Position numbers and translations under genes: made by a program
Shown: one piece after another, positions 1-8,749 of the stretch
How the letters are laid out: each line of letters opens with the position of its first letter
Position numbering within the stretch: the first letter of the stretch is position 1
The notes under the pieces: generated by a model
Seen by the model: only the letters and a program-made list of their open reading frames with translations
The model's database searches: none
What the model was told of the DNA's origin: nothing
Origin: Chitinophagaceae bacterium
GTDB lineage: Bacteria > Bacteroidota > Bacteroidia > Chitinophagales > Chitinophagaceae
Reading direction: 5' to 3'
Length of the DNA: 64,000 nucleotides
NCBI GenBank assembly: GCA_947446645.1
Contig: CANFHA010000013.1
Location: forward strand, 114,518 to 178,517

Positions 1-284
1 TCGCCCCAAACAAGTTTTTTGTTTGGCTCCCATTCCTTTATTTTCAGTTTATAAGTTCTTTTCGGGTCGAGCGTGGAACGCAGGTTTATTTTCTCTCCCA
101 GGGCTATTTTGCCATCAATGGAAACAACGGTTGTGTTCCAGCGAGGATAGTCAGATGTATTAGTGAGGAGCGCCCAAATAACTGATGGATCAGCATCAAT
201 ATCGATACTTACGGATGTAGTTCTGCTGAAGAGGGACCGTTGTGTAGTGGCTTTACAAGAGCCGGCAATTAATGTTTTTGACAT
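1..284 (-). CDS. SRPBCC/START-like domain protein, 3' end outside window
   Basis: The reading frame opens at ATG (284-282) and runs off the left edge, giving 94 codons. The visible sequence has the features of an SRPBCC (polyketide cyclase / AHSA1-like) ligand-binding domain: an alternating N-terminal strand, then DPSVIWALLTN, then DYPRWN, then a KINLRS strand and KLKIKEWEP. Such proteins bind hydrophobic ligands in a helix-grip fold. The gene lies 53 bp downstream of an ECF sigma factor on the same strand, a pairing common in bacterial genomes, so co-transcription is likely. The family call is from visible motifs; the ligand is unknown. Confidence 0.75.
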   Translation of the reverse strand, partial: MSKTLIAGSCKATTQRSLFSRTTSVSIDIDADPSVIWALLTNTSDYPRWNTTVVSIDGKIALGEKINLRSTLDPKRTYKLKIKEWEPNKKLVWG

Positions 285-337
285 AACCGTTTCGTTTTGC
301 TTTGTATTTTGACGAATGAGCAAAACAAAACGATAGG

Positions 338-1141
338 CTAAACAGGCGTTTCTATTATATATTTTTCCATCACCTGCCTATTGTGCTCTAAATGATGCAG
401 TTGCAGGTGTGCGGCTTTAGAGTCAAAGGGGTCTAGTTCTTTCAGTATCTGCAGCCTGAGATCGAACAAGCGCTCTTTATTGCCTGTTTCGGCTTCTTTT
501 ACCAGGTCTATTTTTACAAGCTCCTGCTGCGTATTTTGTTTGGGGTTGAATACGCCGTTCAGCTCGGAGCACTGGTGGCATACGCCTTCTTTGTTTATGA
601 GCGCACACCGGCCATCGAATACCTGTATCATTTTAGACCTGCCGGTGTGGAGGTAGTATTTCACCATGGCCTCTGTAGTGTCAAGGATAGTAGTGATCTC
701 GCTGACTTTAAACTCATAGACCTCCTTCAGGAATACGCAAAGCTGCTGCTCCAGCGGCAGCGATTTTGAGATGCAGGTGAAGCAAAAGGCGATATGTTCC
801 TTCACTTCAAACTGTGCCTGGGGTGACGTGGAGGCGATTTGCATGGCCTCTTCAAAAAAAGCGGGGTTGCTATGTGCAGCAGCCTTTGCTATATCAGTCA
901 CATTTTCTACCCACCGCTTCTGTGCTCTCAGGTTGTCTTTAGCGAGGTTTGATGCAATAGTGAACAGCCATGTTTTTAAAGATGACTCACCGCGAAAGGT
1001 GCCGAGTTTGTCAACAGCCCGCAGGTAGGTGTCGTGCACCATATCTTCGGCATCGTGAACGCTGGCGGTGATGCGCAAGAGATATGATCTTAGCTGGCCG
1101 GCAATGCTTTGGAATTCACGGTTAAAAATATCGGGAGTCAT
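338..1141 (-). CDS. ECF-type RNA polymerase sigma factor with C-terminal extension
   Basis: This 267-residue protein has sigma region 2 at about residues 7-72 (HDAEDMVHDTYLRA, then a TWLFTIASN stretch). Region 4 follows at about 118-170, with a helix-turn-helix around EITTILDTTEAMVKYYLHTG. Typical ECF factors end near residue 190. This one continues about 90 residues further and carries a CxxC pair (C188, C191) at the start of the extension, which could be a metal or redox switch. No anti-sigma gene is adjacent; the next gene on the strand is an SRPBCC protein. The sigma-factor call is firm, the role of the extension is inference. Confidence 0.88.
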   Translation of the reverse strand: MTPDIFNREFQSIAGQLRSYLLRITASVHDAEDMVHDTYLRAVDKLGTFRGESSLKTWLFTIASNLAKDNLRAQKRWVENVTDIAKAAAHSNPAFFEEAMQIASTSPQAQFEVKEHIAFCFTCISKSLPLEQQLCVFLKEVYEFKVSEITTILDTTEAMVKYYLHTGRSKMIQVFDGRCALINKEGVCHQCSELNGVFNPKQNTQQELVKIDLVKEAETGNKERLFDLRLQILKELDPFDSKAAHLQLHHLEHNRQVMEKYIIETPV

Positions 1142-1281
1142 AAGATCCTTTTAATAGCTGTTGTGTTTTCTACCATACATACAAGCGCATGGGTACGTTT
1201 GTGTCCGTTACCTAAATTGGCACAGCAATAACGCTTCCTTTCCAGGAGCAGTGCTATGATTAACCTTTTACTAAAACAGGG

Positions 1282-2088
1282 TTAGTTGTCCCCGTATTTT
1301 TTGTGAAGATCGTTGATGTAGGCAATGGCTTCATCCAACTCATTATCGCGCCAGTCTTTTTTGATCCTTTTCAGAAAATCGCGTTGCATGACGTAGAGTG
1401 GTGTGATGCTGTCCAGGTCTATCGTTGATGCCTTTGGTTGCGGTGCCACCGGTGCCGCCTTTGCCTGCTGAGTGGCCGGGCGGGGAGTTTCGTCTTCTGT
1501 AACGCCAACACTAAACGTAGGTGCTGAGGCCATAGAAGCTGCCCTGCGGACATTGATACCTGCGAGCATGAGCGTATCCTCGATATAAAAACGGGTGAGG
1601 GAGTTAGTTTCCTCCGCAAGTATTTTTGTAGCCAGCAGCTGAACACCGTTCCACGTGCTGGGGTCTTTAAGTTTTTTAAAGATGGAAACGATTGTCTGCA
1701 TTATGAAATCATCGGGATGGTCGAGTACTGCCTTTTGCAGGTAGGCCTGGATCTTCTCGATATTTTTGAAGTTCTGAGCGGGTATGTCCAGGTCTAACTC
1801 GCCCGGAATGCTGCCGCCGTTTTCGTAAAAGAGGCGTGCGCAGGTGCCGGCACACTCTATGCTCATTAGCTTCTTTGCAACTTCAACAGTGCGGTTGATC
1901 TGGTCTGCCGGAACCGAAAGCGGGTTGCCTGAAAACACAGCCTGTACCAATGCAATATCGTGGCCGGAGTTAAGTTTGGAACCGCCACCGGCGAGCTCCA
2001 TAGAATCGCAGGTGTAGCCGGCGAGATATGCAAACATAACGCGCCCAGCTTCATGGTAGGCGACAGGTATCAGGGGATTGTTTTCCAT
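1282..2088 (-). CDS. FtsH-peptidase (M41)-like protein with broken zinc motif
   Basis: This 268-residue soluble protein begins with YHEAGRVMFAYLAGY. That matches the HEAGH helix of M41 (FtsH) peptidases, except that the second histidine is Arg16. Loss of that zinc ligand argues against protease activity. It lacks the AAA domain and membrane segments of FtsH. Residues 20-180 are mostly helical, a Pro/Ala-rich linker follows at about 200-225, and a charged C-terminal helix ends the protein. It may be a scaffold or regulator derived from an M41 domain. No operon partner is evident. M41 relatedness is my reading of one motif, so it is moderate. Confidence 0.6.
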   Translation of the reverse strand: MENNPLIPVAYHEAGRVMFAYLAGYTCDSMELAGGGSKLNSGHDIALVQAVFSGNPLSVPADQINRTVEVAKKLMSIECAGTCARLFYENGGSIPGELDLDIPAQNFKNIEKIQAYLQKAVLDHPDDFIMQTIVSIFKKLKDPSTWNGVQLLATKILAEETNSLTRFYIEDTLMLAGINVRRAASMASAPTFSVGVTEDETPRPATQQAKAAPVAPQPKASTIDLDSITPLYVMQRDFLKRIKKDWRDNELDEAIAYINDLHKKYGDN

Positions 2089-2241
2089 AGACTAATCTTT
2101 AGTACTGCTAATATAATTAAAAATCGCCCGAGCAGCGAGTTTTTTGCCGTGTATTTCCATTTCAATTTTCGTCAGAATGGGAAGTATGAAATATTTTGTA
2201 GTTTTAAACGTTATATGGGTTAACCTTAAAAACACGCTTCT

Positions 2242-2700
2242 ATGTACCGCTATTTACTTCTTCTTTCTTTGATTGCTATTTCTACACTATCCTGTAAGCG
2301 CCGTGCGTGTATCAGTTATGGTGTACAGGGAATATTGGTGAGTGCTAGCAGTAGTGTTACCCTAACCGATACCATGATGAAAGTAGTGCGATACCCTAAG
2401 AATGGTTCGTTCCAGAATCCGGTAGATTCTTTTCAGCAGGGGTATGACTATCAGCCCGTTGGTAGCATGACTGTACAATTTGCTGCATCATCCTTCTCTA
2501 ACTATGACTATGACCTGCTTTGCACGGTATATCCATCGGGCAAAACCTACCAGGTAACCAAAATAACGCATGAGGATGGCAAGAGCGATAAGCCGGGTTT
2601 CAGCTGTGTGAACCCTGTACATTATTTTGTAAATGGAACGGAGACCGTGATGCCGGGGTACATTGGCATGCAGGGGTTTGTGCTTAATATCACTTATTAG
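2242..2700 (+). CDS. small lipoprotein of unknown function
   Basis: This 152-residue protein starts with a hydrophobic signal segment and a lipobox ending at Cys18 (STLSC), so it is probably a lipid-anchored outer membrane or periplasmic protein. The mature part is short, Ser/Thr-rich and beta-like, with four further cysteines that could pair. It ends GFVLNITY, typical of a last beta strand. I do not recognise the family. It lies alone, divergent from the M41-like gene and convergent with the Rieske oxygenase gene. Confidence 0.7.
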   Translation: MYRYLLLLSLIAISTLSCKRRACISYGVQGILVSASSSVTLTDTMMKVVRYPKNGSFQNPVDSFQQGYDYQPVGSMTVQFAASSFSNYDYDLLCTVYPSGKTYQVTKITHEDGKSDKPGFSCVNPVHYFVNGTETVMPGYIGMQGFVLNITY

Positions 2701-2735
2701 GTTTGGCCATAGCCTTCTGTTTGTGAGCGGGCTGT

Positions 2736-3821
2736 TTAGCTATTCATGAATTTTGCGATTAGTGTATGGAAATGGTGCGTGCCCTGCTCGCGGGTAACGG
2801 AATACCGCCCATGTGTATAGAAGCGGGAGCGTATGCCCTTCTGTACATTTTCTACAATTTCCTCGTCTTCAAGCTCCACGGTATCGAGTCCATCGCCGGC
2901 TCCCATGTCCAGCTTTGACTCATCGGAAACGTAGGTGAGGAAGGATACTTTACATTCGCTGGTGCCCAGCGGCTGCACAAGATTTACCGAGAGCCCCCAT
3001 GGGTAGAAATTGAACATCATATTTGGAAACACCCAGAAATAGTAGGCCGCTATATTGCGGCCGTGGTCGGGTGAGGACGGAGGAATGGTGAAGCACTCTT
3101 CGTCGTTTTTGCCAACGCCAACCTGTAAATTACTGTATTGAAATAGCTCGGTAGTGTAGTTGCAGAAGTCGAGGGCTTCGTTGAGGCCGGCATGCACGAA
3201 GGGAATGTGAAAACCCTCCAGGTAATTTTCGCAATAGAGCGCCCAGTTAGCTTTTACGATGTAGTCTTTTGAACGATCAGCACGGTATTCCAGCTTCTCG
3301 ATAGGGAACCAGTGCATGCGCTGCATCATATCGCCGAGGTAGTCTTCCGGCTTTAAGGATGGTTGTAATGAGGTGAATAAGAGTTGGCCCCATGTGAAGA
3401 CGGGCAGGGAATGGAGATCGTCGGCCTCCGTGGGGAAGTTTTCAACTTCTTTGAACTCCGGCATGGACATGAACTTACCGCCAAGCGAGAACATGCGCCC
3501 ATGATATTTACAGCGGATATGCCTGAGCTGGCAGGCGCCAGGCACCAACAGGTTGCCGCGATGGGTACACACATTACTGATGCAATGGAGGGTGTCGTCA
3601 TTATTCCTGGTGAGCGCCAGCGGCTCGTTGATATAGCCCTCCAGCAGCGTGAAAGGGACGGCTGTTGATTTGCCGGAGAGCATGTGGGTGCTGCCAATGA
3701 ATTGCCACGATGGCGCAAATATCTTCTCTTTCGAACTTTCTAAATATTGAGGGCTGGTGTAGTAGTCGGTGCTAAGCGTGTTTGCTTTGGCAATATCCGG
3801 ATGAATATAGAGCTGTTGCAT
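2736..3821 (-). CDS. Rieske [2Fe-2S] aromatic-ring-hydroxylating-type oxygenase alpha subunit
   Basis: The 361-residue protein has a Rieske centre formed by C85-x-H87 and C104-x2-H107. It is followed by the catalytic domain with mononuclear-iron ligands H205 and H210 and the bridging acidic residue E202 in ENYLEGFHIPFVH. The E-type bridge and overall length resemble choline/carnitine monooxygenase-like members (the RO alpha family) rather than classical naphthalene dioxygenase. No reductase gene is adjacent, so electrons must come from elsewhere. It is divergent from the SDR gene across 82 bp. Substrate is not deducible. Confidence 0.88.
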   Translation of the reverse strand: MQQLYIHPDIAKANTLSTDYYTSPQYLESSKEKIFAPSWQFIGSTHMLSGKSTAVPFTLLEGYINEPLALTRNNDDTLHCISNVCTHRGNLLVPGACQLRHIRCKYHGRMFSLGGKFMSMPEFKEVENFPTEADDLHSLPVFTWGQLLFTSLQPSLKPEDYLGDMMQRMHWFPIEKLEYRADRSKDYIVKANWALYCENYLEGFHIPFVHAGLNEALDFCNYTTELFQYSNLQVGVGKNDEECFTIPPSSPDHGRNIAAYYFWVFPNMMFNFYPWGLSVNLVQPLGTSECKVSFLTYVSDESKLDMGAGDGLDTVELEDEEIVENVQKGIRSRFYTHGRYSVTREQGTHHFHTLIAKFMNS

Positions 3822-3878
3822 TGTGCAAGTTTTACTAAAGATAACAAAACGTATTAATCAGTTGTGACTGCAAATCCA

Positions 3879-3886
3879 TAAGTTTG
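3879..3886 (+). promoter_or_regulatory. -7 promoter element for the SDR gene
   Basis: TAAGTTTG fits the Bacteroidota -7 consensus TAnnTTTG and ends 17 bp before the GTG start of the SDR gene, which supports that start. No good TTTG -33 box is seen at the usual spacing. Confidence 0.5.
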
Positions 3887-3903
3887 CCGCTTAAAAATAT
3901 ACA

Positions 3904-4674
3904 GTGGCGAAAACCATATTAATAACCGGAAGTACCAGTGGCATAGGCCTGGGCATAGCCAAAGCGTTTGCAGCGCAAGGGTATAACATAGCCTTTAACG
4001 GGCTGGAACCTAATGGCGCGGAGATAGCACAGCAAGTAGCTGATGAATTCAAGATAAAACATACATTCTCGCTGGCCAACCTGATGCAGCCGGAGGCTAT
4101 ACGCGGAATGGTGGCCGATGCAATAAAGACATTTGGCGCGGTGGACGTACTTGTGAATAATGCAGGTATACAGTATGTGGCGCCGATAGATGAATTTCCG
4201 GAGGCAAAGTGGGATGCGATCATAGCGGTAAACCTTACAGCTGCATTTCATGTAACAAAGGCTGTGTGGGGTAGTATGAAGGAGCGCAAGTTCGGGCGTA
4301 TAATAAACATTGCTTCGGCGCATGGACTGCGGGCCTCAGAGTTTAAGAGCGCATACGTGGCAGCCAAGCACGGGCTTGTAGGGTTTACTAAGACCATAGG
4401 TCTGGAGGGAGCACCGTTGGGCATTACCTGCAATGCAATATGCCCGGGCTATGTGGATACCCCACTGGTGGAGCAGCAAATACCGCAGCAGGCCAAGGCA
4501 CATAATATGACTGAAAAGGAAGTGGTAGAAAAAATATTCCTTGAGCGGCATGCGGTGAAGGAGTTTATTCCTGTGGAATTGCTGGCTCAAACGGCGTTGT
4601 TCCTGGCATCAGACCTTGCAGGAACAATAACGGGTATAGCAATGCCAGTGGATGCAGGGTGGACAGCGCAATAG
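3904..4674 (+). CDS. short-chain dehydrogenase, 3-hydroxybutyrate dehydrogenase-like
   Basis: This 256-residue Rossmann enzyme has the NAD-binding TGSTSGIG motif (9-16), NNAG (85-88), and catalytic Ser138, Tyr151 and Lys155 in YxxxK. Features around CPGYVDTPLVEQQIPQQAK and the HAVKEFIPVE stretch resemble D-3-hydroxybutyrate dehydrogenase, which oxidises 3-hydroxybutyrate to acetoacetate in ketone-body or PHB turnover. The start is GTG at 3904, since no upstream ATG is in frame. It is followed after 43 bp by an alpha/beta hydrolase on the same strand, so the two probably form an operon. The SDR fold is certain; the substrate is inferred. Confidence 0.85.
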   Translation: MAKTILITGSTSGIGLGIAKAFAAQGYNIAFNGLEPNGAEIAQQVADEFKIKHTFSLANLMQPEAIRGMVADAIKTFGAVDVLVNNAGIQYVAPIDEFPEAKWDAIIAVNLTAAFHVTKAVWGSMKERKFGRIINIASAHGLRASEFKSAYVAAKHGLVGFTKTIGLEGAPLGITCNAICPGYVDTPLVEQQIPQQAKAHNMTEKEVVEKIFLERHAVKEFIPVELLAQTALFLASDLAGTITGIAMPVDAGWTAQ

Positions 4675-4717
4675 AAACAACAAACAGACCTCAGCAGCAA
4701 ACAGTATAACTTTTAGC

Positions 4718-5554
4718 ATGGCAACCAATCATTTTGTACAAGTAAATAATATTAATCTCCATTACGTGGAGCATCAGTCTGAAGGGCCGATACTGCTGCT
4801 GATGCACGGGCTGACGGCCAATGCACATGCGTTTGACGGGCTGATACATGATGGGCTCCATGAGTCATATAGAGTGATATGCCCGGACCTGAGAGGGAAT
4901 GGGCTTAGCGATAAGCCAGCGTTCAATTATTCGGTAGAGGATCATGTGCAGGATATACTGGGGCTTATAGAGCACCTGGGCGAGAAGAAGGTGCATATAG
5001 GCGGGCACTCGTTTGGCGGATACCTTGCTTTTTATATGGCTGCAAACTATCCGCATGTGGTGGAGAAGCTGGTGATACTGGACGCGGCAAAAGCCATGAA
5101 CCCTAATGCTGTGGCCATGCTGTCTAAGGCGATATCACGGCTGGACGCTACTTACCCCAGCTTTGAAGACTACCTGGATCATGTGAAGAAAGCGCCCTAC
5201 CTGACCTTTTGGGATCCGGCGATGCGCAGTTATTACCGTGCCGATGTGCAGGACCTGGAGCATGGGCATGTGAAGCCGAGGTGCAACATTATGGACATTA
5301 CCGAAAAGTCTATGGCGCTTGGCGTGATAGAATGGACCTTGACCATAGAGCAAATAGGGCAGCAGACGATACTGATTAATGGCCTTGATAATTACACTCT
5401 AGGCCAGCCACTGCTACCTGACAATATAGCTACTGAAACGGTGGAAATGATGAAGGATGCCCGGTACGCAGCCGTAGATGGCAATCACCAGACAATGCTA
5501 TATGGCAACGGCGCAAAGCAGATAGTGCAGCAGGTAAAAGAGTTTTTGGGGTAG
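4718..5554 (+). CDS. alpha/beta hydrolase
   Basis: This is a cytoplasmic alpha/beta hydrolase of 278 residues. It has the oxyanion HG pair (30-31), nucleophile elbow GGHSFGG with Ser98, a probable acid in NGLDN and a catalytic His in GNHQTM near the C-terminus. I chose ATG 4718 because the conserved first strand (NINLHYVEH) starts just after it. A longer in-frame start at 4652 would overlap the SDR gene. It is the second gene of a probable two-gene operon and could hydrolyse an ester or thioester linked to hydroxyacid metabolism, but the substrate is unknown. Confidence 0.85.
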   Translation: MATNHFVQVNNINLHYVEHQSEGPILLLMHGLTANAHAFDGLIHDGLHESYRVICPDLRGNGLSDKPAFNYSVEDHVQDILGLIEHLGEKKVHIGGHSFGGYLAFYMAANYPHVVEKLVILDAAKAMNPNAVAMLSKAISRLDATYPSFEDYLDHVKKAPYLTFWDPAMRSYYRADVQDLEHGHVKPRCNIMDITEKSMALGVIEWTLTIEQIGQQTILINGLDNYTLGQPLLPDNIATETVEMMKDARYAAVDGNHQTMLYGNGAKQIVQQVKEFLG

Positions 5555-5606
5555 GGTAGCAGCCCTTATATATACCGAACATACATTGTTGTTAGGTGTA
5601 AAAAAG

Positions 5607-5639
5607 AAGCCGTCCCAGGAATGATTCCGGGGACGGCTT
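5607..5639. terminator. bidirectional rho-independent terminator
   Basis: A perfect 10-bp stem (5607-5616 with 5630-5639, 13-nt loop) is flanked by an A run on the left and T residues on the right. It sits between the convergent hydrolase and citrate synthase genes and can serve both. Confidence 0.85.
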
Positions 5640-5681
5640 TTACATTGTGTTTTCCTCAAGGGGAAACTTAGTATATTTCGC

Positions 5682-7001
5682 TTAGCTAACTGCTTCCGCT
5701 TTCTTTATAAAGTTCTTTACCCATTCGGTAGTAATAGACTTTGGCCTTTCAAGCGGGAAGCCCAGGGCGCGATCCCAACAAAGGCTGGCAAGCACGCCCA
5801 GTGAACGTGATACGCCGAACAGTACGGTGTAAAACTCTTCTTCTACCAGGCCGTAGTGTTTCAGCAGGGCACCTGAGTGCGCATCCACATTTGGCCATGG
5901 GTTTTTGATCTTGCCTGTGCTCTCCAGTATTGGCGGAGCCACTTCGTATACATTCCACACGGTCTTTACGGTAGGATCATCGGGACAATGGTTTTTTGCA
6001 AATTCCATCTGTGCTGTGAAGCGCGGATCGGTTTTGCGGAGTACTGCATGACCGTAGCCCGGTACTACCTTTCCTTCAGTAAGCGTTTTCTTTATGTAGG
6101 CAGCTATCTGTTCTTTGGTTGGCTGGTCAGAGTTGAGCTCTTTGCACATCTCTTCTATCCAGCGTATTACTTCCTGGTTGGCAAGGCCGTGCAGCGGGCC
6201 TGCAAGGCCGGTCATGCCGGCTGCGAATGACAGGTAAGGATCGCTAAGTGCAGACCCTACCAGGTGCGTAGCATGTGCCGATACGTTGCCGCCTTCATGG
6301 TCAGCATGTATGGTCATGTAGAGGCGCATCAGTTCTTTAAATCCTTCGTCTTCATAGCCCAGCATGTGCGCAAAGTTGCCGCTCCAGTCCTGCATGCCAT
6401 CTGGCTGAATGTGCTCACCGCCTTTGTATTTGCGACGGTATATGTAAGCTGCAATACGCGGCAGGCGCGCTATGAGCGTCATTGTGTCTTCGTAGATATA
6501 ATCCCAGTGCGTCTTTTTGCTTATGCCTTCGTTATAAGCTTTTGCAAACTTAGACTCAGTGCCCAGCGCCAGTATAGCCGCTGTGAACTGTGTCATAGGG
6601 TGTGCAGAAACAGGGAATGATTCTATAACATCAAACACATAGTTAGGCACGTGTGAGCGGCGCGCCCATGTAGCCGAGATATGCTCTACATCTTCATGAG
6701 TGGGCACATCTCCAATCAGCATCAGGTAAAACAAACCTTCGGGCAGTGGTTCGCTGCCACCCGGCGCTTTGGCAAGTTTCTCGCGCAGCTCAGGTATTGA
6801 GAAGCCGCGGAAACGGATACCCTCATTAGCATCAAGCAATGACGTTTCGGTAACGAGGCCGGTGATACCACGCATGCCCTGGTATACCTGGGCAAGAGTA
6901 ACCTCCTCTATTTTTTTGTCGCCATGTTTTTCTATAATGCCTTTTATTTCTTTCGCCTGATCGTCAGCTTTGGATTTGAACAGATCTTTTACGTAACCCA
7001 T
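5682..7001 (-). CDS. gltA: citrate synthase, mitochondrial-like type
   Basis: This 439-residue enzyme condenses acetyl-CoA and oxaloacetate to citrate in the TCA cycle. Catalytic residues are visible as His in HADHEGGN, His in PGYGHAVLRKTDPR and Asp in NVDAHSGALL. The stretch from HADHEGGN through GPLHGLANQEV is far closer to the eukaryotic mitochondrial enzyme than to hexameric E. coli GltA, a form known from Bacteroidota. It is monocistronic, with a -7 box about 40 bp upstream and a shared terminator downstream. Function is secure. Confidence 0.96.
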   Translation of the reverse strand: MGYVKDLFKSKADDQAKEIKGIIEKHGDKKIEEVTLAQVYQGMRGITGLVTETSLLDANEGIRFRGFSIPELREKLAKAPGGSEPLPEGLFYLMLIGDVPTHEDVEHISATWARRSHVPNYVFDVIESFPVSAHPMTQFTAAILALGTESKFAKAYNEGISKKTHWDYIYEDTMTLIARLPRIAAYIYRRKYKGGEHIQPDGMQDWSGNFAHMLGYEDEGFKELMRLYMTIHADHEGGNVSAHATHLVGSALSDPYLSFAAGMTGLAGPLHGLANQEVIRWIEEMCKELNSDQPTKEQIAAYIKKTLTEGKVVPGYGHAVLRKTDPRFTAQMEFAKNHCPDDPTVKTVWNVYEVAPPILESTGKIKNPWPNVDAHSGALLKHYGLVEEEFYTVLFGVSRSLGVLASLCWDRALGFPLERPKSITTEWVKNFIKKAEAVS

Positions 7002-7041
7002 ATATAGTGTTGATTGTGTAGCGGGATGTTTTTAACGCCAC

Positions 7042-7049
7042 CAAAGGTA
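7042..7049 (-). promoter_or_regulatory. -7 promoter element for citrate synthase
   Basis: On the minus strand this reads TACCTTTG, a perfect match to TAnnTTTG, about 40 bp before the gltA ATG. The -33 region is not a clear TTTG. Confidence 0.5.
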
Positions 7050-7178
7050 AGAAAAGAGCAATAACATTGAACGGCCGATAAATATAAAACTTAGACTCAT
7101 GAGGGCTTATAATTTCGGGCCATTTGTTGTTGCGCCGCACACCTGAAAAGATGATAAAAAAATATTTTTGAAAATGGA

Positions 7179-7209
7179 TTTGTACATTCCAAAATGATGA
7201 TTACCTTTG
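7179..7209 (+). promoter_or_regulatory. consensus Bacteroidota promoter of tRNA-Val
   Basis: TTTG (7179-7182), 19 bp, then TACCTTTG (7202-7209) is an exact match to the primary-sigma consensus of this phylum. It lies 20 bp upstream of the mature tRNA 5' end. Confidence 0.85.
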
Positions 7210-7229
7210 CAGTCCTCTAAACAGGATAA

Positions 7230-7304
7230 GGGAGCATAGCTCAGCTGGTTCAGAGCATCTGCCTTACAAGCAGAGGGTCCGCGGTTCGAACCCGTGTGCT
7301 CCCA
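7230..7304 (+). tRNA. tRNA-Val (anticodon UAC)
   Basis: The 75-nt cloverleaf has a 7-bp acceptor stem (gggagca 7230-7236 with tgctccc 7297-7303) and discriminator A7304. The D arm is gctc/gagc, and the T arm contains ggttcgaacc. The anticodon stem is tctgc/gcaga with loop cttacaa, which puts anticodon TAC at 7265-7267. CCA is not encoded. Its 3' half is the attachment site of the adjoining integrative element, and the gene remains intact on the left side. Confidence 0.97.
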
Positions 7305-7305
7305 C
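7257..7305 (+). repeat. attL, 49-bp direct repeat copy 1
   Basis: This copy spans the anticodon stem to one base beyond the 3' end of tRNA-Val. It is identical to 15365-15413. Confidence 0.93.
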
Positions 7306-7310
7306 TTAAT

Positions 7311-7353
7311 AAAACCTCTTAAATGCAGCGTAGGCTTGTGTTTGAGAGGTTTT
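7311..7353 (+). terminator. terminator brought by the element behind tRNA-Val
   Basis: A 9-bp stem (aaaacctct 7311-7319 with 7345-7353) with a 25-nt loop ends in a T run. It lies inside the element immediately after attL, so it can replace the native tRNA terminator displaced to 15424-15452. Confidence 0.6.
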
Positions 7354-7410
7354 TCACTTTTGGGAATATCTCTACACTATAGCTAAAAAATGGCTAAAAA
7401 CAGGCTCAAT

Positions 7411-7441
7411 ACTTGTACATAACTTGTACAAAAACTGTACA
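7411..7441 (+). promoter_or_regulatory. candidate left-arm integrase binding sites
   Basis: acttgtaca occurs at 7411-7419 and again at 7422-7430, followed by a related actgtaca. The 14-mer ataacttgtacaaa (7419-7432) recurs at the other end of the element (15298-15311). Paired end-specific repeats are typical of arm-type sites of tyrosine integrases. Confidence 0.5.
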
Positions 7442-7461
7442 ACTACCATTCAAATAACCTC

Positions 7462-8736
7462 ATGCAAATCAAAAACAGCATGAGTATCACATCAAAAATC
7501 GTTCTCGACCAGAGAAGGCCAAAGGCAGACAATACTTGCCCAGTAAGGCTAAGAGTGTATAAAAACACAGAATACAAAGAACTTACACTCGGTATTAATG
7601 TAAAACCGGAAAATTGGGATTGTGTTAATCAATTAGTTTTGCCATCCGATACCAGTAATGATGCATATAACGCCATTATATCATCGAAGAAAACCAAATT
7701 GCACAAACTGATATTGTTAGCTGAATTAAACGAACCTGCTGAAGTATCGTTAACTGACATTATTGGCCAATTGTCAAATGATAGACTGCCGAGTACGAAA
7801 GCAAAAAAGGAAAGCACCTCAATTATTAAGTATGGGCAAGATATAATAAAACAGCTTACCAGTAGTGGCAAAGTGGGCAACGCCTTCGCGTATGGGTGTG
7901 CAGTCAGCAAATTGAAGTCTTTTGTAAATACTGATAATTTCCCCTTCGAGGCGCTTACTTATAAGAAGCTGATCGAGTTTCAGGATAGCATGTTGGCAGA
8001 CAATATAAAAGTCAATAGTATCTCTGTGTATATGCGTACTATCAGGGCTATCTATAATAGAGCCATAAAAGAAGGGGTAGTAGCAGAAACTGCATATCCA
8101 TTCAAGGCCTACCGGATAAAGAACGAAAAAACAGTGAACCGTACCCTTAGTATAAATGAAATGCAACGTATTGTAAAAGTGAAATTAACACCCAATACAC
8201 CGATATGGCACTGGCGCAATTACTTCCTGTTATCATTCTGCCTAATAGGTATCAATTTTGCGGATTTGCTTACCCTTACAGGCGACAATATTGCTGACGA
8301 CAGGATAGTATTCAGACGAAAGAAAACAGGTAAAATCTACACTATAAAACTGCATAAAAGGGCTATTGATATTTTGAGCAATTACACAGACGTAAATAAT
8401 GTAAAAAAAACGGAGTTGTTGCTGCCAGTGCTGAAACAAACCAGCGACCCGGTAAAGCTAAAGAAAGACATTTGGCAAGCGATAAAAACCTGCAATGAAT
8501 ACTTAGTGCGAATTGCCAAAATGAAAGAAGTAAATATTAAAAAAGAAACCAGCACTTACTACGCTCGATATAGTTGGGGAAATGCCGCAAGGTCATTAAA
8601 ATATAGCAAGGACATCATAAGTCAGGCATACGGGCATTCCTATGGTAATGCAACCACTTCGATATATCTTGATGATTACGACAATAAAATTATTGATGCA
8701 GCCAATAAAAAAGTAATTGCCGCAGTATTTGGGTAA
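7462..8736 (+). CDS. tyrosine integrase of the tRNA-Val element
   Basis: This 424-residue tyrosine recombinase has an N-terminal arm-binding domain (SKIVLDQRRPKADNTCPVRL, then the ELTLGINVKPENW type of Bacteroidota integrases). A SAM-like core-binding domain lies at about 110-215, and the catalytic domain follows. Visible catalytic positions are Arg in YYARYSW (the usual first His is Tyr), His in AYGHSYGN and the Tyr of SIYLDDY. The usual first Arg in the GxRxxD region reads LIGINFADLL and is not evident. The gene starts 157 bp inside attL, consistent with catalysing this integration. A terminator hairpin follows it. Confidence 0.92.
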   Translation: MQIKNSMSITSKIVLDQRRPKADNTCPVRLRVYKNTEYKELTLGINVKPENWDCVNQLVLPSDTSNDAYNAIISSKKTKLHKLILLAELNEPAEVSLTDIIGQLSNDRLPSTKAKKESTSIIKYGQDIIKQLTSSGKVGNAFAYGCAVSKLKSFVNTDNFPFEALTYKKLIEFQDSMLADNIKVNSISVYMRTIRAIYNRAIKEGVVAETAYPFKAYRIKNEKTVNRTLSINEMQRIVKVKLTPNTPIWHWRNYFLLSFCLIGINFADLLTLTGDNIADDRIVFRRKKTGKIYTIKLHKRAIDILSNYTDVNNVKKTELLLPVLKQTSDPVKLKKDIWQAIKTCNEYLVRIAKMKEVNIKKETSTYYARYSWGNAARSLKYSKDIISQAYGHSYGNATTSIYLDDYDNKIIDAANKKVIAAVFG

Positions 8737-8749
8737 AATCTGGAATAAA

